Part shown: positions 29,398-42,575 of the stretch, piece after piece
Numbering within the stretch: position 1 is the stretch's first letter
How the letters are laid out: each line of letters opens with the position of its first letter
NCBI GenBank assembly: GCA_034190875.2
Contig: CM067357.1
Coordinates: 20,475,462 to 20,539,461 of the forward strand
DNA length: 64,000 nt
Direction: 5' to 3'
Source: Urechis unicinctus
Taxonomy: Eukaryota > Annelida > Polychaeta > Xenopneusta > Urechidae
Translations under genes and position numbers: made by a program
The notes under the pieces: generated by a model
Seen by the model: only the letters and a program-made list of their open reading frames with translations
The model's database searches: none
Told to the model about the DNA's origin: nothing

Positions 29398-31866
29398 CAC
29401 GTTTCATATTCGCCATCAGTTATTGATACGACCACTCTGCTTTCTATAGGTGGTTAATAAGCGTTATTATCTGCACACTGCTGCACAATTAGCCTGTTAA
29501 TCCTGAAAGACGACCCTTGAATTGGTTATTAAATGAAAATGACATAAATAAATGTTCCGCATCTTTCAATAACTAAACCATATTGCGAGACTAATAGTTA
29601 TGGTTGACAGTTCCACTTCAGTACCATCGTCTGCTTGGCGGACATCAGTTGCCAACACGGGGATGCCCATCCCGAGCCAATATACCCACACATTAACATT
29701 TAGCAACCGGGTCGGTAAATCCACGAGTGTGCGATGTAAAATATTCTATGTAATTGTTGTGACAATAAAGTTTATGACCAGCTCTCATTTTGTATAGAAT
29801 GAGCCTCTGCGATGATGTCATGTGATTCCAAATGTCCAAATGATGTAGAATATCAATTTCCAATTATTTGCCAAAAAATTTGCATAATATTGAATCTAAC
29901 GGTGGCACATGCCTTCTAAAACCATTAAATGCCGCATCCACAATGGCTTCACCTGAGTGTCTGTCAAGGTCGATAAGGTGAATACAAAGTAGATCATGCT
30001 GTTTTTCAATGTTATTATCTGTTGGTTGCGTTGTTGATAGTGAATGCAATATCTTGGTGAATATATATAATTTAACCGCATGGCCGTGTGCTAAAACTAA
30101 CCAATTAGCTGATAAAGATCGATGACTGCTTACTTTATGACGGGTTTTATAACATTCATAGCCTGATGTGCTCTGACATGATACCTACGTGTCATTCGTA
30201 AGTTTATTTCTAACAAGCAAACGGCAGTTTAAATGTCTTGTTATTTCACACAAATGAGCAACAATAATACCTCTGTTGATGCCTACAATTCACGATAGGG
30301 TAAATAGCTCCCTTTTCTTGTTATTTGAATCAATCCATTGTATGACTCATGACGAAAAGCACTTACATACCATGCATTTCTTCAGATCATGGATCAATGT
30401 TTATAAGAAAATGCAACTGGTAAGCTCTGGCATGTCTAAATCTGAGCAAGAGAGAATCCACGGTTTTCTCGTACATTCTTAGTCAACAATTATAAACATG
30501 TGTAAATACATCAAGGATGTTCATAATACAGCTAGCTACATTCTACTATGCGGAAGTTAGTTTTTAGTTGAGAAACTGTAAACACTAGCTGCCGTAAATT
30601 GGCCATTTTAACTTCTTTAGAATGATGTGCTGTCATGAATGCAATAGATGCATTTACCGAAGAGTTAATGGTTTCTCTATTGCCATGTGCCACACATAAA
30701 TGCAAAATGTTTACGCATGATTTGTCGGTATATCAATCACGGCGATAATTTAGCGACGCTAAGCTATTTAGGGTTATTAATTTACCGATCCGAAAAATAC
30801 TTGTGATCCATTGTAATTAGGTAGCTATTCGTCGTCTCGGTCGGAAAAACTGATAACACTTCTCGCACTCGGAATGATGTATCGTACGCATTTTTATTTT
30901 TACCAATTATTCTTATGTTTTATAACAAATTTACTGACGCCCTGGCAATCAGGTTGACACTGCACATGGTGCGCATTGACTTTCTAATTCGTTTTCTTTG
31001 ATTTGCAATTAGGTTTCTTTTGGTTTGTCGACGGTGCTGGATACCTCGACTGACAGCAGGTACGCATTGACATGATATTTTTACAGAACTTTCAAGCCTA
31101 GCCTTTTTATAAGTTATAGATTTTGCATAAAACATCCATTTGCCGCAAATGTTTATGAGGTACATATCAGCATTATACAGTTAACTAAAAGAGGGAATGT
31201 GGCGTGGTAAAGTGAAAGAACAGCGACAGGCAATAATGCTGATTTTATTTGAAAAAATCGATTCGACATTGATTATGTTGAGCTACATTAATGACAAAAC
31301 ACCTACAACAGTGGTTCCTCGAACATTTTCAAAGTTTGATACAAGTGCGCTTCGTTGCAGTTTACCACATGATGCAGTGAATATAGCACGCTGGGACGTT
31401 ATAAATGTGACGCAAATCACTACAAGACCTCAGCAGACTGAAACTTACCATCCAGCAATGTCATTCGCCACTCATCGTTTCATATAAAACGAATCTCTTT
31501 CAGTTTTCTTCGTCTAATCATAAATTACATTACAATGAGCATCGCCGCCACCTGGATGCGACGATAAGCCGATTTTATACTGCTCGAACACATTTTACTG
31601 TCCTAATCGTCTTTACCCTGACAGTAATAGGGACGAAGAATATTTTACAAATAAACAAAATGATTCGCAAGTTATGTCTTCTAACATCACATAATCCATA
31701 GGCTGCATTGTTGTTTGGTACAATGTCGACGCAGTCCCCAAAGGCAGACGTAAATGACCCATATGAGCAATGATAAACTTGCACCCAACAAAATTTGCAC
31801 TATCTTGACATAGGCTGCTTTTCAACGGTAGTTGTGTTGCACGACCCCCACCCCACACCAATTGCT
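29398..31866. other. Non-coding, no gene recognised
   Basis: Frames of 60-96 codons (longest 31,197-31,487, starting at an ATG) show no domain or splice context. Nothing else stands out. Confidence 0.45.
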
Positions 31867-31907
31867 TCATAACAATGTTGTTGGCCATAAACATATAAAT
31901 AATGTAG

Positions 31908-31979
31908 ATATATATATATATATATATAGAGATATATATATATATAGAGATATATATATAGAGATATATATATAGATAT

Positions 31980-32057
<78 letters not shown>

Positions 32058-32295
32058 TATATATATCTATCTTATATATATCTGTATATCAGTTGATATA
32101 GTAACCCCCAGTATATATATATATATATATCTTTTATCCACAAGTGACATTTATGTATCACCTCGATATATGTATATCTATACATATATGTATATATATA
32201 TGTTGATATCTATATAAGGACATTAATATGCATATATATATATTATATATATGATATATATATATATATATAAATAACTTATATATATATATCTC

Positions 32296-32326
<31 letters not shown>

Positions 32327-32340
32327 ATATATATATTTAA
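31908..32340. repeat. (TA)n-rich satellite block
   Basis: TA dinucleotide runs are interrupted by GAGATA and GTATAT variants and by short unique islands near 32,085-32,160 and 32,205-32,235. The pure (TA)n core runs from about 31,981 to 32,054. Confidence 0.95.
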
Positions 32341-32985
<645 letters not shown>

Positions 32986-32989
32986 AAAA

Positions 32990-34605
32990 AGCTTTGTTGG
33001 AAGCTAATTTGATACCCCTATATGCCTTATATCGGTATATACATCCACATAATTTATGCGATGTTCTTGATGAGACGCTTGTACGTGCGGCGCCTATTGG
33101 CTATTCTCATTGCTCTGTTTCTCAGCCCATTAATGGTAACGACATTCAATCGTTAACCTAATTCGGCCATCTTATTCCGCTTTCAAAGTCCATTAAAACA
33201 ACAGTTATTCCACTTAGTGCGCCGACAACACTAATTATCTTCAGCATCATCCTAATTAACGAATATGCCGCGCATCATGATAAAACGCATCGAACTGTCC
33301 ATGTATGGTCGAACGTAACTTTGTACACGAGTACAGTAATTATCAGAGTAATGCCTATGCATTTGTCATAATAGGCACGTTTTGAAAATATTATAGTTGC
33401 ATCTTTTTCATTATTCGGCAGTGTACTTATGGTGCTCACGTCAGGACCTTTGCTGAACATTTTACTCTGATGCTCCTGTTATCGATACATAACTTGTAAT
33501 CGTCTCCCCCCAGACGAACTGCAGCTTTCATGTTCTATGCAATGAGCCATAACGTGATACACACTTTCGAACAGGAGAATATATGATCCTACATCAGTGT
33601 TTACCATGGTAGCTTTGCATAGGAAATATCCACAATAGGCAATAGGTATGCTGATGCAATAGCCTAAGTAAGTATGTTTGTCAATATCGCATCTTTATAG
33701 CTGATCGCTTCAGCCCTCCATTGAATGGCGAGTAGCACTTGACTGTGATCATTGCACCATTCGGCAAATGTAGATGATACTGGATAACTAACGGTGCAAA
33801 ATATATCCCCAGACACATGCGGCAGAAGGTTGAAAAATATAAAACCTTTCTTAAATATAACATTCAGTAGCAGCAGCCATCAGCCATGTTGATACCCTTA
33901 TCACTAGGACAAGAAGCTACTTCATCATTGACAGAACCGCCCTGACCGGATGCATTAATTTGAGGTGGGTATCACATATTTGTCTATTACCATTGCAATA
34001 AAACAATGTGTTGAGTATATTCACGGCAGAAAGAATATGGGCAGGATTGACTTGTCTGAAATGGATCATATATACAGAACACAATGTATCTTGAGTGGCG
34101 GGTGATCCCGTGGGTTCCATCATTGATTAGTTTGTCGATGATGACAAAAGCAGCAAGATATTTCATATATGTTGAACAGGGATTTATATGTCAATTATGA
34201 TGTTATAGGTCAATATATGATTTACTTGGTAATGTTAAAGCTATTGCGTGTTATGGAGAAAGCTGGAGGTAAGCTATCGAGGCCATCCAATGAGCTACGT
34301 CATGTGGGAAAGATCAAATGCACCTCTTGTTGCGGACTAATTGCCACTCGCTTTTGTTCCATCTTATGAATTGCGACGATAACCTTGATTTCCTCATGAT
34401 CACTAGCTGGGGTCCGTGAGACTATGTATAAAATTGTAATGGCAATAAGAATTAAATAAAAGCAATTTATAACTTTGTCCAGTAAAAACCGTGCGCTTCT
34501 TGTCTCGTATCCTGATTTGATTTATCGCCAACATAGATACACATTTAATTTTTACACGGGCGGTGGTGATACACCTAGCATTGGTGTCAGACATGATTAA
34601 ACAAC
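32990..34605. other. Non-coding, no gene recognised
   Basis: Short frames only. The 60-codon frame starting at 32,979 reads out of the last satellite box and has no recognisable domain. Confidence 0.45.
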
Positions 34606-34613
34606 TCAGTGAG

Positions 34614-34712
34614 TGCGCGCGCGTGCGTGTGTGTGAGTGAGTGTGTGTGGGTGGGTGTGGGTGTGTGCGTATGTGTATATGTTTGTCTGAATGTGTGTGT
34701 GTGAATGCAGAT
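34614..34712. repeat. (GT)n-rich microsatellite
   Basis: An alternating GT/GC tract with GTGGGTG variants; the plus strand is G/T rich. The start, GCGCGCGTGCGTGTGTG, could adopt Z-DNA. The minus-strand His-Thr-rich frame is an artefact of the repeat. Confidence 0.95.
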
Positions 34713-35135
34713 GTGGGGTACGGAGTGCGTGCAATGCATGATTCACAGGCAATTGCATTCACCAATTGCATACCATACTTTGTATTCTGTGCACTATACC
34801 ATTGCAGGTGATTACATATTAACAGGCCTTGTTACATAGCTATCATGGGACATGAAACACAAGTCAATATTGCTTAATAAATAGGATGTAGTTAATATAT
34901 GGAGCGATGTTCAAGTTTGATTGTAACACGTAGCACAAATATGTATTATTTTCATCAGCAACTATATATTGATAATGTTCAGCCTATCAAATTAATATGG
35001 CTTTTAAAGATTATGAGGTGCCCAGTTATTTGGTATACCATAGCAAAGATTTGCAGGATGCTGATAACAATGTAAGGCCATAGTAGCTACGGCCAGATAA
35101 CAACAAATTCAATGTTCTCGTTGGGGTCTAGTATG

Positions 35136-35930
35136 ACCAACCCGGTGCATAAGTAACACGTATTTTCACATTCGCACTCAATTCATTACTTTGAAGGTTT
35201 CAAAAAATGAAACATAAGTTGATTATGTTGCAATGATATGTAACAACTGACCACCAATTCGACCTCGGTTGCCATTCTTAAACAATAGCAATTCAGCTAA
35301 AAACGAAATAAGTTGCCAATCTTCGTTTATAGCGAATGCAGCATTTTTAAACAAGCTTTGTAATCAAAGATAAGGCGTTCTTATTTTGGGTTTATTTACC
35401 AAAAGCAATAACAGTTAAGAGCTGATGGAATTCAAATGTACCCGCTTGTCACAATATTTGTAAATTGTACTATATTATTAACTGTCATCTTTAGGGGGGT
35501 CTCCTTAAATTTTAATGCAATACGAATTTAACAAATGCCAGGTATACGGTCACGACTGCATGATATACATATCTGCGGCACAATCTCAAAGCACACGATA
35601 TTACCGAATGGATATCGTATTTAGTAAATTTATATTATTTTTTTCTATCTCTCATTAACCCGTAAACATTGTATTTGAAGCTTTATGAGGTGAAAGATCA
35701 AACGCAAGACATATAGGCGTAAATAGGCATCAAATTATCAATTGCAGGCAGCGAAATATATTTGTCATAGGATAATAACATTTATACACAGCATGAGCTA
35801 TGTTTATTTTCACCTTATCGCCCATGTCCCGCCGTTAGATACAATCTGATGCAAATGACTCGGCTATAAGCGTCCGAATAGGCTATTATCTCACCCTTTT
35901 TGAGATGCATATCTCATATCTTACTTTTAC
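35136..35930 (-). repeat. Right arm of large inverted repeat, inner part
   Basis: Reverse complement of 9,937-11,478 with one large deletion relative to the left arm (left 10,370-11,115 is missing here). The border near 35,930 coincides with the point where the left arm enters the segment that this arm lacks. Confidence 0.85.
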
Positions 35931-36492
35931 CATGCTCTTAGTTAATCGGATATCAAATTACTTCCTGCGTGGATTTTGGTAGTGCAACATATTGCTCTTC
36001 TGGTCAGTTAGTAAACATCAGCCGTCCACTCTCAGTGTTCAGTTTGCTGATTTTAAATGTAGCATTATAAAACGTGAGGTGTAACAAAATATTTCCAACT
36101 TTAAACCAGGATTCAAATCAGCAAACTCCCGCAGTGATGCAATCACTTCGATGATAACACTGATAAATCCCGAACCGATGTCTTATAATCTCATTCTATC
36201 AAATTTGGACATGATCAGAAATTGATGAAGTTGTTGAAGTTAATTCCACAGAATGTGTCATTGTGTGATACTGCAGCTAATTGTGTAATAGCGGCGGTAA
36301 AATGGTTCCACATCGAGCACCGCGTCATGTATTGTTTTACGCATGTTATATACGTTGGATGGCCCGTCGTGTGAATGGAATTTCGTGGGCCCAAAAGACT
36401 GGAACTATTATTTGTATGATTCTGCAACGCAGCACAGTGCATCATGGCCATGTCAATATAAAAAGTGCGCGCATTCAAACAGAGTTGAAAAA
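35931..36492. other. Unmatched 560-bp segment inside right arm
   Basis: This replaces the roughly 3.07 kb segment 6,867-9,937 of the left arm. Two overlapping antisense frames (36,215-36,478 and 36,281-36,529) have no recognised domain. It is either a separate insertion in the right arm or older sequence that the left arm lost. Confidence 0.55.
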
Positions 36493-39400
36493 TATCTTGA
36501 ACTTTTCAATTCCCAATGAAAACCAGTGACATTTTCGGTATCAAGTTAGTATTAGACATGTTGTCCTTAATTAAACGTACACAATAACGGCCGCGCTGCA
36601 TTTTCAAGGGCAAACCAATACAAAACATTGTGTCAAAGACAGGTATCATTAATATAGTAGTGATCTACATATATTAGTCTGGCAATTAAATATATTTAGA
36701 GAAAAGTAAGCTTATGCGGCCACGGGGCAGCTAGCCATCATATCAATAGGCAAAAGTCGCCCGCCAGGTGCTGCCATTTTTTTTAACAAAAGGCATCACC
36801 AACTCGACAATTTGAAAACCAAATATTCAAGGGTCCGATATATGTAAATACTTAATTTAATTAGAACGATATTCTGTGGCCATTGCTCACTGGTATAGCG
36901 TTTACCATATAAGCAAATAGCTAACATTGGTAAGCGTTTGTTGAGTACATTTAATTATTATCACACGGACTAGTCGAGATTGTCACAATAACTACTTTCT
37001 CACAGTGATAAACATCGACGTGACCTCTTGAGTATTTGATGTCTGGGAACATAAAATCAAATTGATGATGTTGATGATGAATGCTTTCGTCGTCCCATTT
37101 AAACTGAAATGCATCCAATAAGGTATATGACAATCGCCGTTGACTGGGTCTAAGGTGAAATGAATGGCATTAAAATGTTAGGCACGAACTGACGGCTTGC
37201 CTCATTATATGTTTTTGGCTTATTGCCTAAACAGGACATTTATAGCATTTATCGACAAGCTTCTTTGTTTGTTCTCCGTAATGCCTAGTAGATTGTAACC
37301 CTTCATACACATGGCTGTGTTTTCAGCCAGTATTTCTAAATGTAAAAATGCTTTGCAGTGTTGCCATGTTTATGGGATTAGACAACAAGGTATTTCAAAA
37401 AGGCCAACCTGTCTTAAGCCATGACATCTGCAGAAAGTATCTTCGGTTATTAATGTATCTAGCAATTAACTAAAGCAAAGTGTGCACTGCACACAGATGG
37501 ACAAAATATATATGTTCTGTAAGTTTTCCTTAGTTTCGCATAAATGTTTATGTATATCTCTATCTCACGAGCACGTATGTCAAAGATAAATAGATTTCAC
37601 ATATTTTCAAAGCAATCGCATGTTCTACAGACAAATGCATTTCGAACTCATTATCATACAATAGGCTTTGTATAATGCTATTTGTATTTGCACATATGCT
37701 CATATTTAGCTCCAATGTGAGACATACAGCTATTAATATACAGCAATTAACATTTGCAAAAAGGCAATTGCATTTGGCATTTGATAATTGAATTTTAACA
37801 CCCCATGGTCTACGTTGCTTTATCCTTAGTTAGCATGCCATGCTGCATCAGCATTGCATGGTTGTAAATGACAGGCTTAATGTAGTTGAGTAATATTACT
37901 CGCGAATATCCAATTCAGTCTTGATTTTGCTGATTTAACATTTTGCTTCTTTTGGTAGTCGTTGAATATAAGCCAGTAGTAGTCCACTATCCCAGGCTCA
38001 TTGATTCTACTTAATGTTGGTAAATGTGTCATTAAATGGACTGAGAGCGTCTAATTTGGTGTTATAGCATTAGCTATTCTCTGCACGATAACAAACTGCC
38101 TGATAAGTCAATTAACACGATTAACTCTCCAAGACATTGCACGAACAAGTGTTTATCTAGCACGCAGTAACATTTAGTTTTGCCTATTCAACAGTAACAA
38201 AAGGAACAAAAGCACGCTTTAAATTCATAGATTATTCACCCTGGAGGACATCCAGCATGATTAGCAGTAATGACATCAGCTAGTACATCAGACATCCCCG
38301 TAGCATTTGTTCTGGCATAAAACGGTTTATTTCTTAATCAGGTGGCGACATAGCATGATTTGACCTAAATAACGCTCGAGGCTGTTCGTTCCGTACACGT
38401 TGACATTGATTAATACATCGAGATTCATATATACACATCAATTTTTAAATATACCCGGTCTGAATTGTTTTGACATGATTGTTCTCAGTGTGCAATTGAG
38501 CCTTAATATCGTAACTTTTTACCTTATATTCACAAGGTCGAATTGTTAAACGTGGGACGTTATATAAAGAATATTCGTTAAGAAGGAGACGTCAATGTCA
38601 AACGTTACAGGATGCTGCAATGACAACAGATTTATCTGGCTTCCCGTTCGACATCTTACGTGTACAATGCTAATAATAGCAGCAGGGTTTTCATTATCAT
38701 CCCACGTAGGCGTATACTTTTGTAACGTTCGGAATAATATGGTCTAAAACCATGCCTACACAGTTACGCAACGCAATGGACTGAGAGATATTGCTGTCGC
38801 TTGCAAATTTTATATTGGTTTTGAGCAATCACCAAGCTAGTCATTTATACCCGGGTAATTGAAAGCACAATCAATGAATTAAACACTTAAGATAAATGAG
38901 GAAACAGCTCACAAATATCATTAAGAATATAGTCCAAGTAAACCATTTTATTGACGTCGGCATTATGGGACTTTATTTTCACCACAGCTGCCATTACGTC
39001 TTCTGCTGAAACATTATAGTCAGATTCGGATTTATGTTAATTGCATCTTTGCATAATTTGGTCGTTAAAAAACCCGTTTTTATGCCCTCATAATCATCAA
39101 CATTATACGACACACAATTATACATTTCTTTGTATTTAGTACAAAGCAGATCGCGTCTATCACGTTCAGCATTACATTATTTACAGCTGCTAGCGAAGTA
39201 CACGACAAATACTTCTTTTGTTAGAACCTCACATCAGAAATTCTATCACTTTCGAAAGTGATATTGTCTGGGTAATGTCATATACTACCTAGATAAAGGC
39301 ATGATACAAACTGTGAAGGAACGAAACTACAATAAAACATAGTTGCGGAGCTGCCATGTCCCTATTTCGGATCAATGTATCGTGCTGTCTTGAATTTTAC

Positions 39401-40940
39401 CATTGAGTGGTGAGTGAGCATACATTTGTGTTGATCGTCACGCCACCGCTGCGAGATACATTAATTATTAGGGGGAAGCTATTCCTTTGACAGACAGGTC
39501 AATTTTGCGTGCATTTTGTAATATGTGTGATCGAGGCTGAACTAAATGGCGTTGTTAAGCTCGCGATTGAGCCTAAACCATGTTGATATTGTAAAGGCTG
39601 AGCAGCCAAATTGAACATCAGTTGTTTTGAATCCCTAATACGATATCTTTCGGTAAAGTAGTAGACCTCAGTTACTCTGCCTATCTCGGATGCACCAGTT
39701 AATTGCGAGGCTTGATTACGTTGATTGTGCCTACCTATGATGCTTTGTCGGCACGGCAGATTTGCTCGCAAATGGGTTGGTTGGTTGGTACCTATCTTTG
39801 TGTGAACGCATTGCTCAATATAAGAGGATTTGATGTCGACCATTGTAGGCTTATAGTTTCACACAACGTTCAACAAAAAATTGTCATCTTGGAAAAGCGG
39901 CATCCAAAGAAACAATCAAGCTGTTTCACGGGACTTGGTGCGCTTGCTCATACAATCAATTCATCCAGCATACCTGCATCTGACTGGCAATGTGAATCAC
40001 AATTGAATCTACATTAAGTTCAAAATCGGAATCGTCAGTCAACGGTTTAAATGGGCGATATGACCGTGAAATAGTTTAAAAATACAAACACGTCTAGGGA
40101 ACGTGAAATAAGTAATGGAGTTTTTTTCAACGGGAGCATTATGAGGTATGTTTGATGCATCAAACACCTGCTAGTTTGTTAAACGCGATCCTGTTTGATA
40201 CCACTGTGATCTAGCCTGATTGTCTTTTTCATATTTAATAACATGATTACGCGTCGCAACGCGCCGGCAAATCTAACCCGTTCTCATGGACATTTTATGA
40301 ACGAACAGTGATATGTTAATCCAGCTGCTACTTCATGCTACCAGCTAATTGGTCTTGATATTGCCGAATGCAACATTTAACAAATGCCATTATTTCATTG
40401 GCGGTCGTTAAATTAGCTAAGAGAAAGTAGCTATTGTGGAGCACTGGCGATTCTTACCGCGTTTTGCTCCGTCGTCATTAGTTGTGAGTATTCCGAGATA
40501 GATAAAAGCCACCAGCAAACACCGCGTACAATGCATTTGGCTGAACTAAGGTAGTTTGCCATTTACACAAAACATCGAAGCATTATAAAGCACATTGGAT
40601 GAAGAAGTTGTCAGTTCGATTCTGAGCTATGTTTTGTGTATATGATGCTACATTTGTAACAAAATGCATCTGTTTATATAGCTAAATGAGAATAAGGAAA
40701 TTCTGACAGCAGCTTGTCACCTCCATATATTTGGTTTCGTATCACGCCGATATATAGCCCCAAGCCCAAGAAACGAAAACTGAATTGTGAATATCTGACC
40801 CCTCCGCTGATGATAGCACACATTATGTGCATACAAGATAAATACGCGAGTAGCATTATTGAACCACAGATACAAATGAAGAGTTATGAACATTCCATTT
40901 GATTTCAAGCATTTCAAAATGTGACGTTACGGTAGCTCAC
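36493..40940 (-). repeat. Right arm of large inverted repeat, outer part
   Basis: Reverse complement of 2,153-6,866 with scattered substitutions and small indels; by eye most blocks are above 90 percent identical. Both arms share the antisense frame pair at 39,499-39,843 and 39,703-40,017, but frame conservation follows from DNA identity. The outer border lies about 500 bp before the assembly gap at 41,451. Confidence 0.9.
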
Positions 40941-41450
40941 CTGTTTGATCGAATTCATTAACAATGTATTTGCTAAAGGCTCTGATGCTTTTATCCATGG
41001 AATCTATAGGCAATATCTGTTGATATCATTGCATCAGAAAGTTAACAAACGCACAGCATGCGGTCCACGACAACATAATTATGTGCTTAGACTCGCGAAG
41101 CATACAAATTACTAGTAATATCATATTCTGTAAGTGTGCTGTAATTTCTTAGAATTGTACCTATGTAGAAGATTCACGCAACTCTTAAATATATTTGTTT
41201 CATCTTCAATTGGTAAATAAAATATACACTTAATTTTTTCGTCAAAATAATTACATTTTCCATAGAAAACACATTCGGCCTTAGATTTAATGATTATAAG
41301 ATAAGCGTTACATGATATGATTTACTACGATATGAATATGTAGATTTATGCATATCATTAGATTATATATACTTTGTATCTCCCCCGTAATAAGTTGAAC
41401 ACATCCCTCAGTATAGTTCATGAATCTCCCCTCTTGCCAAGCAGTATAAT

Positions 41451-41550
41451 NNNNNNNNNNNNNNNNNNNNNNNNNNNNNNNNNNNNNNNNNNNNNNNNNN
41501 NNNNNNNNNNNNNNNNNNNNNNNNNNNNNNNNNNNNNNNNNNNNNNNNNN
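41451..41550. other. Assembly gap of 100 N
   Basis: Exactly 100 ambiguous bases, the usual placeholder for a gap of unknown size. Homology to the GPCR gene at 50,628 begins immediately after it. About 560 bp of receptor coding sequence are missing, more than 100 bp can hold, so the true gap is probably larger or the gene is truncated. Confidence 0.98.
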
Positions 41551-42048
41551 CCCACCCGTGTTAGTGCCAACATGGGTTCAAAACAATATTTTATTAACGT
41601 GCACGTTCTCATTGGTTTGGTTGGGAACACAATTCTATTTAGTTTGACGTTAATTTTTTATCGCAGGCAGGCGCGTATAGCTATTGGGCAAACATCTGTA
41701 AATGTCAATCGTTCGCTACAAAGCCGCAGGTTCACACGAATGAGTTTAGCCATAATGGCTCTCCAGCTGATATCTTGGACTCCGTATCTCATCATCAACA
41801 TAATGTTTAATCCAGCGGACCCGACCACGCCCTCCTGGGTGACAAATCAAGCATTGCGATGGGCGAACCAAGTAATATTCACAGAAGCTTGGCTAAATCC
41901 ACTCGTCTACTGCTGGATGAATTTTGATTATCGCAGAGCATATGTATGTGTATTGAAACGATGGTTCCGTTTCTGTCACGTGGCAAATAGAGTCAGACCT
42001 GAAGCTGAAATCCCGGCCATACAAATGGCCATCGTAGGGCACTCCTAA
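41551..42048 (+). pseudogene. Rhodopsin-class GPCR, C-terminal half, gap-truncated paralogue
   Basis: The frame from the gap edge to the stop encodes TM5 to TM7 and the C-terminal tail of a class A GPCR, closely similar to the complete copy at 50,628-51,677. The SWTPY TM6 motif, the NPLVY motif of TM7 and an identical C-terminal end (IQMAIVGHS) are kept. Just before TM5 this copy has two more bases than the paralogue (between AACATGG and CAATAT). Sequence upstream of that point is therefore in a different frame from the intact gene, and the first dozen residues after the gap do not align. This suggests a frameshifted, dead copy, but an error next to a gap cannot be excluded. DNA before the gap (41,374-41,450) does not resemble receptor sequence. 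Confidence 0.75.
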
Positions 42049-42575
42049 TATTGGTAATGTTACTGCGGAATAATCGAGCATGGGAGTGGAGCATTCAAGA
42101 ACAAATACCAATTTTGTGTGTGCTATCACTGCCATATGATTTTAATGTTAAGTTGTATTTGCACAGTCAGGTAATGCGTAATTGTGTCCTTTAAGCATGA
42201 TTTAAAATCTAAAACACATGTGCATTTGAAATTTAGTAATCCTATAATCTTCGCAATTTTCTGTGTTTGTTGGAGCATTTCATCACCTTACTCTTTCCAA
42301 GATCAATATGTATTATGTTGAAATAACTGTTTGGTCGCCTTAAACAATATTGCCTGAGAAATAACATGCTCCTCGGGATTATAAATAAAGTAACGAGTTT
42401 CAAATCACTGAGTCTTTGGACTACGTGTTTGGCATACATTTTATATTGTATGTGCCTACACCATTTGATCACGCATAGTTCACATCCTTTGAGAATAGGA
42501 GGCAGAGCCACTGTTATCTAACATCGCAGGTTAATCATCTCCACGGAATAGTCAAATATTCGCACCGTACCCTAG
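42049..42575 (+). repeat. Duplicated 3' flank of GPCR gene, copy 1
   Basis: About 525 bp after the stop matches 51,678-52,190, with small indels. An AATAAA at 42,384-42,389 corresponds to the AATAAA at 52,021-52,026. The duplication therefore carried the 3' untranslated region and probably the polyadenylation site. Homology fades near 42,575. Confidence 0.85.
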
